From the NCBI RefSeq assembly GCF_051020765.1, contig NC_134930.1:12896001-12960000 (forward strand): a stretch of DNA of 64,000 bases, given 5' to 3'. This document shows, piece after piece, positions 1 to 12,637 of the stretch (position 1 is its first letter; every line of letters begins with the position of its first letter). The notes beneath the pieces were generated by a model that saw only the letters and a program-made list of their open reading frames with translations, ran no database searches and was not told where the DNA came from. A program made the translations under genes and the position numbers. This stretch comes from Lasioglossum baleicum (lineage: Eukaryota > Arthropoda > Insecta > Hymenoptera > Halictidae).

Positions 1-2976
1 AGAATTTGTTGCATTTTTAAAGGAAAAATGGCTCTCCAGTTTCTCATCTGCTGCATAATGTAAAAACATCTTCGAGAAGAATAAATAAACGAAATAGAAT
101 CTCCAAGCTTTAAAGTGAGCACAAGTTCATTGCTGTACGATTATTTTTTACATATTTGAGAATCGGAAATTTGATGTTCAAATACTTGTTGAATTCGCTG
201 TACATGTTTCAAAACGTCTACAGTGAACTTTTCATGAAATTTTTTGCACGGCATTTTCACGCACATATCTGCCGTGTGAGAAAAGAGCGCACGAAATATT
301 TCGTTGTAGCACCTGTGTCTAGCTGCGATGTGTTCTCCGGTTGATGCAATCGTTCGGTTATGTCACGGTTCGCGTGAATGCCTCTTATTGGCAATTGGCG
401 GCGAAGGACATGCGTTCCGGCGGACAGCATTCGCATGCAAATCAACACGAGCGCTTGTAAACACGCGACAATAAACTGTCGCAAGAATTCGGCCCCCTTT
501 GGAAGTCGGTGGACGTTTCCAGGAGGAAGTGTCCTTTCTTTCGTCGACGTTTCGTCCGGCTTAGCGGCGCACGATTGCGTAACGGTGGCATTGTGCAAAC
601 GAGAAAGAGAACGGACAAAAGGATAATTCCGTATGCACCTAAAACCTCGGGATGTTTATGCAAATTCGTCGGACGGAAAATGCGCGGCGCGACTTACATA
701 AGCTCGGGCGCGCGCGCTCGCGACGCGACGGCCCGCGATGCTTGAAATCGGTACGTATACGCGTAAACCGGTTTTGCTTTTCAACGGAAAACACACGCTG
801 GCACATAAATTAACATCGACTCGCGCCGGCTCGTGAAAGAAACGACACCGAAACTTTCATATTTCATGGAATCGGACGAAATAACGAGCGCGAGAACGCT
901 CGTGGAATTTCCCGCGGCGCGACCGATCGATTTTGCCGATTCCCGAGGACAAAAAGCACCGACAGTTCACACGGTTGATCGTTTCGACGTAAATAATGCT
1001 GCTTTATTAAACTGTAAATGTCGAATGTCCAACTACAAATCGATAAGCCCCGGCGACAAGCTGCAAACTTGTAGGGCCAGGTTCAAGTCATGAAATTGAT
1101 TTAGTTTATCATACAGAATGTCCTAGTAGTGATAGCACGACCGTGGAGGGAGTGATTCAACAGAAGAAAACAAGTCGAACATATAGAATAAATTTTTTTC
1201 TAGAAGGCAGGCTCAATTTATTCAAACCGCAAAAGACGAAACGTTTATTTAGCACCGTGGAAGAGGAAGGTAGAGTAAGGATACAAATCTTAATTTGGCG
1301 ACTCTGTTTGAATGTATTCGCGCGTTATCCGTTGATAAACTATATTCTTCTAAATCTTTCAACACGCCGATCCTTTTCAGTAGTTTCGAAACACTTAATT
1401 GCCTCTGTTTTCTTGCTCGAGGCCTCGCACAGATTGTTTCCCGAGGCCCGCACTTACGGAATAACCAGTGGGAATGTGGATTTGCATAAAGATCAGTAAT
1501 TTCCGAATGGCAACGATGCGATGGTGAGACCGGAAAGAGAGAAAAACGAAATATCGAAATTTCTAAGTGCGGGACTGGCCGTCGTCGTCGGATAAAAAGT
1601 CCGAAGCCGCGATATCGGAGAGCAATAATTATTGTTGCACGCACAGTTTGAGTAACCAGTCGCATTAGCGACCCCGCGGCTACGTCGATGATTAATCCGA
1701 ACGGAAAGCGCGTCGCTATCGACGTACAAGTCCGTTCTGTCCGCCATAATAATGTCCCTACCTTTCATCTTCTTGGCATCGCCGACGAAAACACGCCGCG
1801 CCGGATATGTACTTGAACAAACACGTAACTAGTGCTCGACTTCGCGGCCCATTAGGCGTTTCCTCCGACCACCTGTATCGTACGGGGCCTTCCCGAGTCG
1901 TGCCATTACCGTACCATTACCGCCTTGCGGCCACAGTCTCAGCCGTTTTCGGTTTATGATTACGATCCTGCGTGGCCGTAACTGCCGATGGAGGGGTCGG
2001 CCAATTCCGATTTGCAGTACTTCGACATTTAACCTCTGTTGTAGTCTTCTTCGGCGAGTCAGTCGCTTTTTCTCTTTTATCCCCAGCGAAATTGCCTTGT
2101 CCGATCTTGTAATCGAAAAATTATGCGATCCTTTTCCTGTTGGACGCTGATACCGCGGTCGCACTGTCCGAACGACAGAGCGAATCACAGGGCTGCGCAA
2201 TCAGCTTTCCTTCTAACTCCTTCCTTAATTCCAACTGTTTAAAAACTTGTTTTCGCACAGTTTGGTAGAAAGCAACTTCTTTTAATATCATTTTTGAGAT
2301 GTTTCGCGGTAGAGAAAATATTGAAATTTTTTAAGGGCTGATTTCACCCCCTTAAAAAATAATTGTGTCCAAAGTTTAACTTCGATAACTTCCCTTGTTA
2401 GTAGAATTATCGCATTGTCTATACCAGGATGTCTCAGTTCACGTCGCGTAACTTTCACATTGGAACCGGGAGGACGTCGGAACCGTTGGTGGATTTCCTT
2501 TTCATAGCTGCGACGCGAACTATGACATTACGCTTACGTTAATTGTCGGTGACTGCATAAACATTGATGGACGCCTGGCTGGTTGCCGACCGTGGAAGAG
2601 TGCTTTCTTGAGATCCGCTCGATGACTTGGAAGACTTTCACGGCGGCGGCTGCTGCGAGAGTCACGCAGAAAACTGAAAGTCACATCGTGTCAACATTAT
2701 AGAGTAATGATTATTCGTGTACCGCGGTGTACACGCCGCGTCTCTCCGCCGTCGGAGATTTTTCGCATTGTGATCGACAATTGCTGCCAGTACATCCCAC
2801 TCCAAGGATAAATATTTGCGTTGCTCATTCCCGGTGTTTTCGTTGCCGAGAAATTTTGCGGCGAAGGAATATCTGCTCGATATGTAAATAATCTGCTGTA
2901 CGAATTTGTAGTCGTTTTATTAAGGTTTAATCGAAAGGTGTACAGCCGATAATTACACCAAATCGGTGTAAACGAC
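1..2976. other. Non-coding stretch, no gene recognised
   Basis: Mixed-composition unique-looking DNA. Short open frames occur on both strands, overlap each other and have no domain, signal peptide or splice-site support. A moderately CpG-rich part runs from about 540 to 960. Nothing here resembles an RNA gene or a known transposon end. I read it as intron or intergenic sequence. Confidence 0.6.
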
Positions 2977-3043
2977 GGGTTCTAATATTTCCAATTTACG
3001 AATATAGAGATTGTGAAGATGCATCCATGAGGAATTGTTTAAC
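2977..3043 (+). repeat. Dispersed repeat, copy 1 (partner at 29409-29475)
   Basis: These 67 bases align without gaps to 29409-29475. By hand I count about 56 identical positions, including the shared core AAGATGCATCCAT. Similarity fades outside the block in both places, so this is a fragment of an older interspersed repeat whose class I cannot assign. Confidence 0.7.
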
Positions 3044-3207
3044 CTTGTTATTGTGTATCCTTGTTACTTTATGAAGTAATTTAAAATAGTCTTTGATCTT
3101 TGCTATAGCTTTAGCTTCGTCGAAGAATATTTTCTGTCCCGTTGTCTTCTGGCGTACTGCAACACCTGATTGAATGCAGTCCGACCCAAAGAGAATTTCT
3201 CAGCACA

Positions 3208-3375
3208 GTTATTACTAGATAAAAATATTCTGCATCGATTCTTCATCCCCTCGTAGTTCTTTCACATTGAAAACAAACTAACAATATTCTTACATTTTTT
3301 AAATCTTTTACTGTTTTATATTTCACTTCACCAATTTCTTCATAAATGCATAAAAATCCGCAGTCCAGTTATTGC
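3208..3375 (+). mobile_element. hAT-like MITE copy, 8-bp target duplication, left TIR damaged
   Basis: The element body is 3216-3367. Its right end reads TGCATAAAAATCCGCAGTCC, the family terminus. Its left end keeps TAG and then skips the GACTGCGGATC part of the inverted repeat, resuming at the family's ATAAAAATATTCTGCATCGA. It is flanked by GTTATTAC (3208-3215) and GTTATTGC (3368-3375), an 8-bp target duplication with one mismatch. An 8-bp duplication is the hAT superfamily hallmark; assignment to hAT is inference because no transposase is present. Confidence 0.8.
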
Positions 3376-4729
3376 GAAACAAAAACCGGTTACCTCTTTC
3401 TGAATTGTTATGGTGTTACGCAAAAGCAGTGAAACAGTAGGAGACCATTTTCCCTCTAATGTCCGAATTGATTGATGCGAAGTTAATCCGGGAAAGAATC
3501 ATTTCTCTGTCTAACGTAATCGCGGAGATCGTCGCGGGCAGCGGAGTCCGAGGCGCGCGTGCTGATTTTTCTCCGAAAGGATGATTTACTCGCGGCTCGG
3601 CGATAACACGCCCCGGATAATACGGGTATACAGGAAGGCTAGGTTAGGCGTGCCGTTATTCCGACGTCTCGAGGGTCCGTGGAAGAATGTAAATCACTGT
3701 CATTGATTAAACGATTTATTCCGTCCAGCTCTTAATTGGACTGATGCGTTATAACATCGTCCAATTAAAGGCAAATGTTGTTTTAAAGCCGGCCTGTGGT
3801 AACAAACGGTAACGATACGCGGGGTTTCGCGGCCCTGCCAGCCCCGGTGACGAACGGTCACGCCGCGGCCGTAGAGGATTTTCTGGCTAGCCCCTTGTCC
3901 CTCTGTCCCCGTTCTCTCTCGCTCCCTCTCTCAGCCAGCTAAGGTTTCTCTATTCCTGAGAAGCGAGCCAGAGCGGCACGGCGTGCTACTATGTGCACTA
4001 AAGTGGACCGGTTTCCTCGCGAGCGGCGACATTGCGTAGGCCGTCGCCGCGGATCAATTCCCGGTATTCAGAAAAATGAAAAAAGAAAAACGAAAAAGGA
4101 ACCAGCGCCGCGGAAAAGGACGAGAAAGAAAAGAAGAAGATGCAGCAGCGGCGAGGGACGCCTGGGGGTAGGGGTGGGGAGTCTCCGCTTAGATAACAGA
4201 AAAATCAGCCGCGTCCGTGATGGCAGAAAAAGCGGACTCGAAAGCGAAAGAACCACCACGTGGTTGGCGCTCGTCCTTATCTCCCGGCAGGCTAAGCTTG
4301 TCGCGTAGCTTGAAACATTCGAGCCTGCGAGATATAACGTACGGCCTATAGTGTCTGGATATAAGTTGGCGCTTGCCGCGGATAGGGATAGGTACATAGA
4401 TCAAGAGAAAGGCTAAGGAGAACCAACGGACAAGGTCCACCACCTTCTTCCTCCTCCTCCTCCTTCGCTTCGCGTCTCCTCTCCGTCTCTTCTTCCTCCT
4501 CTCGTACGTCCACCCCTCTTTCCTCGGCGTCTATCTTTTCCTTACCTATCCCCTTCCTCGTTTCTTGGCTGGACCGAGGAGCCGGCCGTGCTCTTCCACA
4601 CACCGGTATCGAGGGAAGAGCCAGCCGGAGAGGCCCAGCGCAGCGCGGGAAATTAATGGGCATCTCCGTTGCCGCATGAATTGAGTGGAGACTCGTGTTA
4701 ATTGGGATAAAGTCTCGTGTTTTTCATGA
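3376..4729. other. Non-coding, with opposed purine and pyrimidine tracts
   Basis: No gene recognised. A purine-rich run at about 4070-4145 (GAAAAA/AAGAAG type) is followed about 300 bp later by a pyrimidine-rich run at 4439-4515 (CTTCCTCCTCC type), so the two strands swap composition within a short distance. The frames through these tracts are lysine/arginine- or serine/proline-rich and composition-driven. Confidence 0.55.
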
Positions 4730-5330
4730 ATGAATCAAGCCCCGTGTCGTCTAGGCGACGCGCTCGGTACCGCTCGGGCTAGACTGGCCCCAGTGGTGGT
4801 CCCCTCCACCAGGACCAGGCCGATCAGAAAGAGAGAGGACCTGCCGGCGGCTTCAATCCATGCCAAATGGAAGCCCGTGGATGAGAGACTCTGCTCGCCC
4901 ACGCTCCGGCTACATTCATTCACTTCTCCGCGGCGATCGTCCCCCTTTCTCCTCCGTTGGCATGATCGCGAGGCATCGCGCGCTGCCTTCGCGCTGCCCG
5001 AACGTGTTCACCGTTTCTCGCGTGCGCGCGCTCTACGCTCGGCTCTGCTGGGCTCTGCTCCGCGAGTATACGCCGCGAGTGTAAGCGAGTCCGCGCGACT
5101 CGGCTCGATTCCTCCGCCTCGCGAGCTGACGTCATCCGATTCGTACACGTTTATCCGCGCGCGCGCTCGCGGTTTACTCGCCCCCTCTGCCAACCCCTGT
5201 CACGCGAGTCGGTCATTAATAAAGTTTATTATGCGACCGAATCCCAAGTGGCGAACCTCTTCCGACGATCGGACGCGTGGCGAACTTCCGGATACCGAGA
5301 TCGCCTGCGAGCTTTCGTGGCCAAACGCTG
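4730..5330. other. GC-rich block, possible CpG-rich regulatory DNA
   Basis: Dense CpG and few stops give a 211-codon frame on + and overlapping frames on -. The predicted proteins are Arg/Ala/Ser-rich with no domain, so I do not call them genes. A TGACGTCAT CRE-like octamer core lies near 5127. The block could be a promoter or first-exon region, but I see no convincing splice site or initiator. Confidence 0.35.
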
Positions 5331-6779
5331 AATTCTCTGTGGCAGTTGCTATCCCATCTTGGTGACAATTTTGCATTTTTGTATTGTTTACTCATCTCTC
5401 TGACAACATGGTGTCCATCGATGTAGCACGATGCAAAAATTGCGACAACCTTCGTTTAACACGATTATTGCTAACGAAATTTAATAGACACCCTAACATA
5501 TTCTACATTCCCCTGATTTGTACTTCTTTTATGTTTCGTTTAAGATGGTTTCGATACAACACGGAACGAACTAACAGTGTTACGGGTTTCATTGTTTATT
5601 ATCTGTCGTTAATCACCGAACCTTTTGTTAATACACTGAGTGAAGCGGGTATCTCGCGTTTAACCTCCAATCACCTCCTCATTTTTGCAGACTAGAATCG
5701 AACGCGAGATCTTCAATGATCATCTTAGCTCGGTGAACCAATTAAAACGCGACGGCGGCGCCACTTATCTTACTTAGCCACCTCTGGTAGCAGCTTACGC
5801 TCTTTTTGTTTCCGTTTCGAGGCATCTTTGGGTACTCCATGGGTTGCTGTACGGCTTAAGGTGATATTTAGGCATTTGAGAGAAGCGATTAATATCGTTT
5901 GCTATAGGCTGCAGTGTTGTGGCGCCAAAATCACCAGAACGCATCTTTGTCTTCTGTATACGTTCGAGTATTAATTAGAAATTTAGAGTAGCTCATCTCA
6001 TGGGTTCGCTAAACTTGTCATTCCATTATCATTTGTGATTCAAATCTAATCGAGTTATCACGAACATACTTGTTCAGCCAATGCGACTAATAATTCCTGT
6101 TTACTCTTAGTATCAGTAAGATCAAAGTAAACGTGTCGATATCTTTTCGTATCTCCTGTGAAGCGTCCATAATCGCGACGCTCGGAGACATTTGATCAGT
6201 GAAGTATACACAAGACATTCTTTATGCATTCTTCATGGTGTCATCCACCTCGACATATCGTGGCCGTGCCCTTTTTACGTAACTAATCTTACGACTCGCC
6301 ACAGCCATGCGACACATGTCTATACATATATTTAGCTCCCGTGTCATGCAATTAATGAGGAAAATTTTCATTCTGGTCCTGGTAAAGTAAGGAGTCCAAG
6401 ATTGATCGATTCGTCTGATGGAACCAAGGTTTCTTTCATATCGGGTGACAGACTGGACTGACACACTTCGAGCACCAGCTCTACTAGGTAGGAGTTTAGC
6501 AATCGAGAGGACGAGCCTGACTCATTCGGTCGGAACCGTGCGACAAATCCGTTTACGCACGCACACACGCGGACGCGTGCGGCCGTCGCGTGTCGCGTTC
6601 TCCAGGATTTATGGTGAGATCGTGCTATCGCGATTAGGAAACTGACGCCCTCGACATTTTCCACGATTCCGCGCGAGTTCAACGAACGCGCGCCCGATCT
6701 TAACAGTTTTCCGTAACGAGTGATCGCGTGTACGGCGCGTGCAGAAATCCGCGTGCATTAGCGCGCGTTATTTACAGTT
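5331..6779. other. Non-coding stretch, nothing recognised
   Basis: AT-balanced sequence without recognisable transposon ends, RNA genes or supported exons. Confidence 0.5.
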
Positions 6780-6942
6780 TCTCGGGTACACGGGCCGGTT
6801 GGAAAGAAAGATGACGGGGAATAAAAAATAAAGGCCTGTTGCGCGAAAAGATAAGACGCGGAGGGCGAGAGAGGAAAGAAGCGAGAAACAGAGGGAGAAA
6901 GATGAAGAGAGGGGCAGAGAGAGAGAGAGAGAGAGAGAGAGA
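6780..6942 (+). repeat. Purine-rich tract ending in an (AG)n microsatellite
   Basis: About 160 bp of mostly G and A on the + strand. It ends in an uninterrupted AG run at 6916-6942. The antisense Ser/Leu-rich frames are by-products of this tract. Confidence 0.9.
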
Positions 6943-8380
6943 AAACAAGGCGCTGGCCAATAACCCGACTCTGTTGGGCTTGGCAACGTCGCACGCACGT
7001 AGGTAGCTGGTTGGTTAATGATGCCCGCGCGAATCGATGATTCGTCAATGTCCGACGCGGAATTGGAATTATCCGTCGAAAGAGCAGGGTGTACACGGAC
7101 CCTGGTTCTAGCCGCAACCCTCCATATTGCGCCGGGAACACTGGAGTATTAAGTAATCACATGCCCGATGCCGTAAGAATGTAAACCGAGGCTCTAATGT
7201 TGCGTGTTCCTCGATACGCTTGGCTAATGAGTCTGTCCATTGCCGACTCCTACTTTTCATAAACGCGACCTGTGAGAGCTACTTTCAAATAATTTTATTA
7301 TATTCCAGGTAGCAATTTGTGGTCTGTCACGCGAGAGCGTGCTCTCGATGCTTGTTAAATAAATTCAATGTACTTGCAATTATAGATAGATCGAAAGTAT
7401 ACAGGATGATCCAGGATTGATGGTAGAACCACGCAGGGAGAGAGTCTCCTACCTTCCCCCACATATCAATACTTGTTCCAGTTTTCTAGGTTTCCGCAAC
7501 AGGTGTCTGGGCTATATATCAATTTCTGTCACCTTCCTTTGAATGTTGTTATCAAAAATGGCACATTCCGATAGTCTGCGTTCTCAGGTCCCACCGTGGA
7601 GGTCCTGCGGTCCGTAGCTGATTAGTTCGTGCGAGAATAGTAAAACGCGAATTCCTAGCACGACGTACCAGCGTCCTGTTGCGTAAGTCTGTGGACCCGG
7701 CCTTACGCGCGACAAGCTCGGGTTCCCTTCTGCTTAGGCCGGCAAACGCTGCGGTGCTACGGCTATGGCGGCGGCATGGCAGCAGAAGGATCCCGCGCAT
7801 TGCCATTAAGTTGCCATTGTTCCGCAACTGTGCAACGGTTCATCCATAATCTTACGTGCTATCCGCGGATACAGTTATGGCCCCGGGGACACATGCAGTC
7901 TCTACAGTCTCCGTGGCAGACCATTGATCATGGAGATGATCTCCTCCTACGTGCCTGGGACAGGTCGTGCGACCGATACGTGCACGATTCGGGGGAAGAT
8001 AGACAGGTGTTCGCGAAAAAGTCACGATTCCGGGCGAACCAGACCCCGGCCACGTGTGCTACGGACGGAGCACGGTTTCCGCGTCGCTCGTCCGCTTCCT
8101 CCTAGGGATAATGTTCGCATATCGTGATCAAAATCGAGAGCTCGCCGCCACACCGCGCCGGATGCTCGCCTGACTCTCTACGAATTCTATATGTATACTA
8201 TATGTATACTCTGGCGAGCTACGATACCATTACGGACCTATTGTCGGCCATTTTCTTCTACGTGTTATACAGCGAATGCGTAATTGTTCGAACTCGGGAA
8301 CCTCTACCGAAATGTAAAATACCGGTATGATGTGCCATGTTCTATGGTCCAGCCGCTGATACTACTTAACAAAATCAAAA
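6943..8380. other. Non-coding; one isolated TACAGGATG-type terminus
   Basis: At about 7399 the sequence TACAGGATGATCC resembles the termini of TA-flanked elements seen at 37.65 and 57.77 kb, but no partner end is visible nearby. A short tandem of TATATGTATAC lies at about 8189-8211. The overlapping frames at 7552-8127 have no support. Confidence 0.45.
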
Positions 8381-8409
8381 ATATGTCATATTTTTCACAT
8401 ATGACATAT
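8381..8409. repeat. Perfect short hairpin
   Basis: ATATGTCATAT (8381-8391) and its exact reverse complement (8399-8409) are separated by 7 bases. AT-rich, so it may be an extruding palindrome or part of an old foldback element. Confidence 0.8.
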
Positions 8410-8473
8410 GTCACACCGCTATACAAATGCATAGGCATATTTTGAATTTTCATTATACGCACACATAGAATAG

Positions 8474-8731
8474 TTAACTCTTTGCACTCGGAGCTATTTT
8501 AATTCGAAAATGAAACATTACTTCCGACCTAGAATATTTCCATTGTATGATTTTCTTAATTTTATCGATATAAAACTGATATAATATCTCGTACAATACT
8601 TTCAGTAGTTTATTAAAATATTAAATACGTGTGGTAATTTCTTAAATACAAATTTAATAATGCAAAAAATGTTTTGAATAATTGTATAAGAATGATCAGT
8701 GGCGCCTCCGAGTCAACACTTGAAGAGTTAA
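8474..8731 (+). mobile_element. piggyBac-like MITE (family PB1), copy 1 of a tandem pair
   Basis: The 250-bp body (8478-8727) lies between TTAA at 8474-8477 and TTAA at 8728-8731. The left end CTCTTTGCACTCGGAG pairs imperfectly with the right end, whose reverse complement reads CTCTTCAAGTGTTGACTCGG. The interior contains TTCCGACCTAGAATATTTCC, which recurs in the other PB1 copies. TTAA duplication is the piggyBac hallmark; there is no coding capacity. Confidence 0.8.
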
Positions 8732-8948
8732 CTCGAAAATTAAATATTTCTTCCGACCTAAATATTTCCATTCCCTATGATTTTTTAAATTTTACAGATA
8801 TGAAATTGCTATAATACCTCGTACAATACCTAAGTGTTTAATAATTGATTAGATACGGACATATTTAGTAATGTAAACAATATTTCGAATAATGATACAG
8901 CAATTTTTAGCGGCGGCTCAGAGTCGCCATTCGAGTGCTAATGGTTAA
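8728..8948 (+). mobile_element. piggyBac-like MITE (family PB1), copy 2, 5' end missing
   Basis: This copy shares the TTAA at 8728-8731 with copy 1 and ends at TTAA 8945-8948. It begins at the family's internal TTTTAACTCGAAAAT site rather than at the true terminus, so roughly 25 bases of the left end are absent. The right end GAGTGCTAATGGTTAA matches the family terminus. Confidence 0.75.
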
Positions 8949-9959
8949 AAATCCTGACCTCCCCTTTTTTCCTCGAAATTCCGAGTAATAGTAATTTTAG
9001 AAAAATGTTCACATATTACCTACTGAACAATCTTTTAACATCTAAAGAAAAACTGAAGCCGTTTAGTCCAACTTTTAAAAAGTTAGTTTTTAAAGGGTGT
9101 CCACTACATTTTGCATCAACATGTTTCTGGTGTTAACAAAATGGGAATAGCGAGTGTCCCCGGGTTGCAGCAGTGTTAGCGTACCCTAACGCGATCACGT
9201 GCCCTCACGCTCACGTTCCTCTCCGAGGCAGGGGACGATGTAACGTGGCCCCGTGCGTGCGCGCATCCTATTGTTGTAATAATGCACCTTCCCACTCTCC
9301 ACGCCCGGTTGCCGGAGGCGTGTCGCGTTCCTAGGAAAGCTGCCCATCGATTTCACTACGATGGGTAATTTTCTAGCGCTTCGCGCTGCATCGTATGCCT
9401 GCCAGGGGACCGATCGGCTACGTCAAACGCTCGCCGCGGTCAACCTCAAAGGCTATGGTTAGAACCCTTCCGGGCCTTATTCCGTCTAAAGGGCCGCGAT
9501 ATTTTCACCAAAACACGCGTTTTAGGATGACATGACCGCCATCAATGTCTCCCGGACCCGAAGCCCTGTAATCTCTACGAATCGGCTGCCATCTTCTTGT
9601 CTGTCTCTTTATTAGCAAGCGATTAGAACATTAAGGGAGTTCCCATGGTGTGCCGCACACTTAACAACGTTGTTCTTAATCCGTCCCTCGTGTCAATTTG
9701 ACGTGCACTTCATGTAAATGTCTGACAATTGATCTAAAACATTGTGATTTTTATATCTATATCACGAGTATTTAACATAATTAACGAGTATATAACACGA
9801 CACAAAGATATACACGTTTTCTGTAATTTCCAGTAAATTTCCAATGGTAGAAATAAGATATTTATTCAATAACATACTCCCCATTCTTTTATTGAATAAA
9901 CCTATGAATAAATATCTTGAATTTAAGAATCCATTACAACCCAATATTATAAGGCTGCT
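8949..9959. other. Non-coding stretch, nothing recognised
   Basis: GC-richer in 9130-9600, AT-rich after 9700. No transposon ends or exons recognised. Confidence 0.5.
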
Positions 9960-10443
9960 TTTTACTTTACCGGACTCAAAATTTGTGCCTTTCACCTACG
10001 AATATGATGTATTTGGTATGTAATCCAGTAAATTTGTACCCGGCGCGGATGTAGATCGAAGGTTTCGAACCTCTAAGATCAATAGTTGAGAAGCTATGGT
10101 CGCTTAAAGTTGAGCATATTTCCAGTTTCTTGACAGGTAAGAGCGCCGGCCATATTGGTTTGTAGTGACGGATGCACGTCGCTTGCTGAGTTGGTTAGGA
10201 TTAGCTCGAGGGGGGGGGGGGGCAAGATAAGCGGCTCGCGGTCTTCACTACAAACCAGTATGGCGGCGCCCTTACCTGTCAAAAATGCTCAACTTTAAAC
10301 AACCATAGCTCCTCAACTATTGATCCTAGAGGATCGAAACTTCGATCTGCATCCACGCCGGGTACAAATCTACTGGATCACATACCAAATACATCATAAT
10401 TCGTAGGAGAAAGGTAATAATTTTGAGTCCGGTAAAGTAAAGT
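9960..10443. mobile_element. Large foldback (inverted-repeat) element
   Basis: The left arm 9960-10168 and right arm 10245-10443 are reverse complements at about 90% identity by hand alignment, apart from an extra segment of about 10 bp in the left arm near 10120-10130. The outer ends read TTTACTTTACCGGACTCAAA inward; the inner ends are GGTTTGTAGTGA. The 76-bp spacer holds an uninterrupted run of 13 G (10210-10222). Transcription would give a long near-perfect hairpin. No transposase frame is present and no clear target duplication is visible, so the superfamily is unknown. A degraded relative lies near 35320-35350. Confidence 0.85.
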
Positions 10444-12329
10444 TTATATTTATCTGTAAACAAAATTACGGAATTTCTGTTCTCAGATTCATTTACCGAC
10501 GATAAACTTAAGATATGTGCTTCAATTAAAAATGTGCACGGCCCGACGGAGATCTTCGGCAAGGAAACTATATTATTATATGAGTTTTATGATAGTAAAT
10601 TGCTCTGGAATTGCGGAATTTGCTGTCGTTCAATTACGCATCGGTAATATTATTCAATTGCGACACATTTCACGGAAAGTGAGGATAACAGTGTCGTAAA
10701 TATTACTAATTGCGCGTTATGGTGAATAACAGGTAATTTTAGCAGCCACCATTGGCATAAGCAGTGTAAACAGCTTCATAGGTTCGAGCGTGGATGGATA
10801 CTACATGGTGCTGTAGCATGCATCACGCATAAACCAGTTGTAACACGTACATCCTGGGCAATCTGAAATCCTGACACGGCGCGTTCAATGAGGAATAAAC
10901 TCATTTACGGATGCTTGATCGTGATGAAGAGCGCTCCATTTATTTCCCCGAAGGAAACGCTCCTTTTTCCTTTTTCGTTTCTTTTTTACGTTGTTTTCGT
11001 GGCGCGTTCTCGCGTAAACTATTACTCGCATTCCTCCGGTGAAACGAAACACGGGGTAACCGAGGGAAAAGAGGAGGGGGACGCTGGCGACAAGGATGAA
11101 ATTATGATTCCAAATGCATTAACCGAAGTATCATTGCAATAGTTGTACCGGCAACTAATTACACCACACACTAAAAGCATCCGCTTAATGATATTGAACA
11201 GGTGTAGGTAATGGTAATTGTGCACCGCGGCGAGGGTTTCGAAGACTTTATTACAAGCGCAAGCGGACTTAATCAGTACTAATCAGTCCTATCAAAGAGC
11301 AAATAACACATTATAATATTGAATATACTAATTTATTTTAATTTGATTCAATCGACGCGCATGCTTGATAGATGTATTCGAGACTTATTAAAATTAGCAT
11401 GGATTGAAAAGATGTAGGAAAAAGGTCGTCCTTTTTGATAGTATAAATTACATTTTATCAAGTAATGATCAATTGCCAACAGAAGATTTCAATGAATTTA
11501 ATCGATAAAAACTGTTCTTATTGTGAGCCTGTTTTGAGTACTCAATTTATGGCAATTAAACTAAATGAATAGCTGTTGCATCGGAGATATCAGAAAGACT
11601 GATGTGTCTACACGAAGTATCGTTAAAAAGTAAAATTTTAAAAATTAGTAATTAGATCTGTGAACGATCCTACGCATCGTCAATTATACGTATATCTATC
11701 AAAATCGCCCGTTGTCCGAGGGGTTAATGAATAATTTTGATATAAAAGGTGTTACTATTTTGGCTACAAAATTTCGTTCACGTGTACTATGCTTGCGTGT
11801 ACTTTGTACTCAAACTATAGTTTCCATTCGAGGAAAGAGATTTGCACGCGAGAAGAAAGATTCATCTGCTGGACGGTTTTTTGCGGGATTCTTTTTGTTT
11901 GTTCAACACGGTTAAGCCGGTACATGAATATCAAGGATATTCATATTAGAACGATGTACATAGTGACTAGTCACTCCGTCGATTATTGAGGACGGTCGAA
12001 CTGAATTATTCGAGGCAGTATTCGTTGCGTGTCAGATACAATAAAACCGGGCGTGGTGAGAAGAATGAACCCGATTGAATACTAGTGAAACCTGCGTCCG
12101 TATCTATTATTGCCTATTATCGCCAATCAATCGGTAGGAAATTAATAAAGCGATTTGTCGGCTGAACGGTTGATCGCTCCAATTCAGAGTGACTTCTATC
12201 TTATGACGTCGCATAATTCGACAATGGTAACCCTCAGACCATTCGCGCCGATAGTAGATCCTCGAACCTCATAGACACAGCCAAACTATAATCAAATTAT
12301 AACGCACCATCATCTTGGCTATCCCGAAA
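10444..12329. other. AT-rich non-coding stretch, nothing recognised
   Basis: Short frames such as 10888-11142 lack start context, domains or splice support. No repeat family seen elsewhere in the window was found here. Confidence 0.5.
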
Positions 12330-12545
12330 AACAAATCGGACACGCAGTGGATCAAAATAATATTGGCACAGTTTCTAAAGGACTATATGACCTGGATTCT
12401 GTTTGAGAAGTTCGAACAATTACATTTACTACATGAGACGACGAAAATGTTGCAATTTGTCGGAGTTACAGAGAAAATACTAAAAGTTGTTTACCAGTTT
12501 TTCACGTGAGCCTACATTAAAAATTTAAAAAATCCATTCTGTAGA
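12330..12545 (+). mobile_element. Fragment related to the Tc1-like foldback at 61365-61756
   Basis: The stretch from CGGACAC near 12338 through CAGAGAAAATACTAAAAGTT to the TTCTGTAG near 12540 follows the left arm of the 61.4 kb element with many substitutions. The 64-codon frame inside it (12315-12509) is repeat-derived, not a gene. No terminal TA or right arm is recognisable. Confidence 0.6.
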
Positions 12546-12637
12546 TATCTATTAATTGTACATATTTTGAAAATTTTCTCAAAATCTGTTGATCCGGGAA
12601 AAAATGACAGGCATTGAAAAATGTCAGAATCCTTACA

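Noticed and set aside
3639..3650. GGTTAGG resembling insect telomere TTAGG
   Set aside because: A single short occurrence, no tandem array.
4730..5365. 211-codon + strand frame
   Set aside because: Arg/Ala/Ser-rich translation of a GC-rich block with overlapping frames on the other strand and no recognisable domain.
12315..12509. 64-codon frame
   Set aside because: Overlaps a fragment related to the Tc1-like foldback at 61 kb; repeat-derived.
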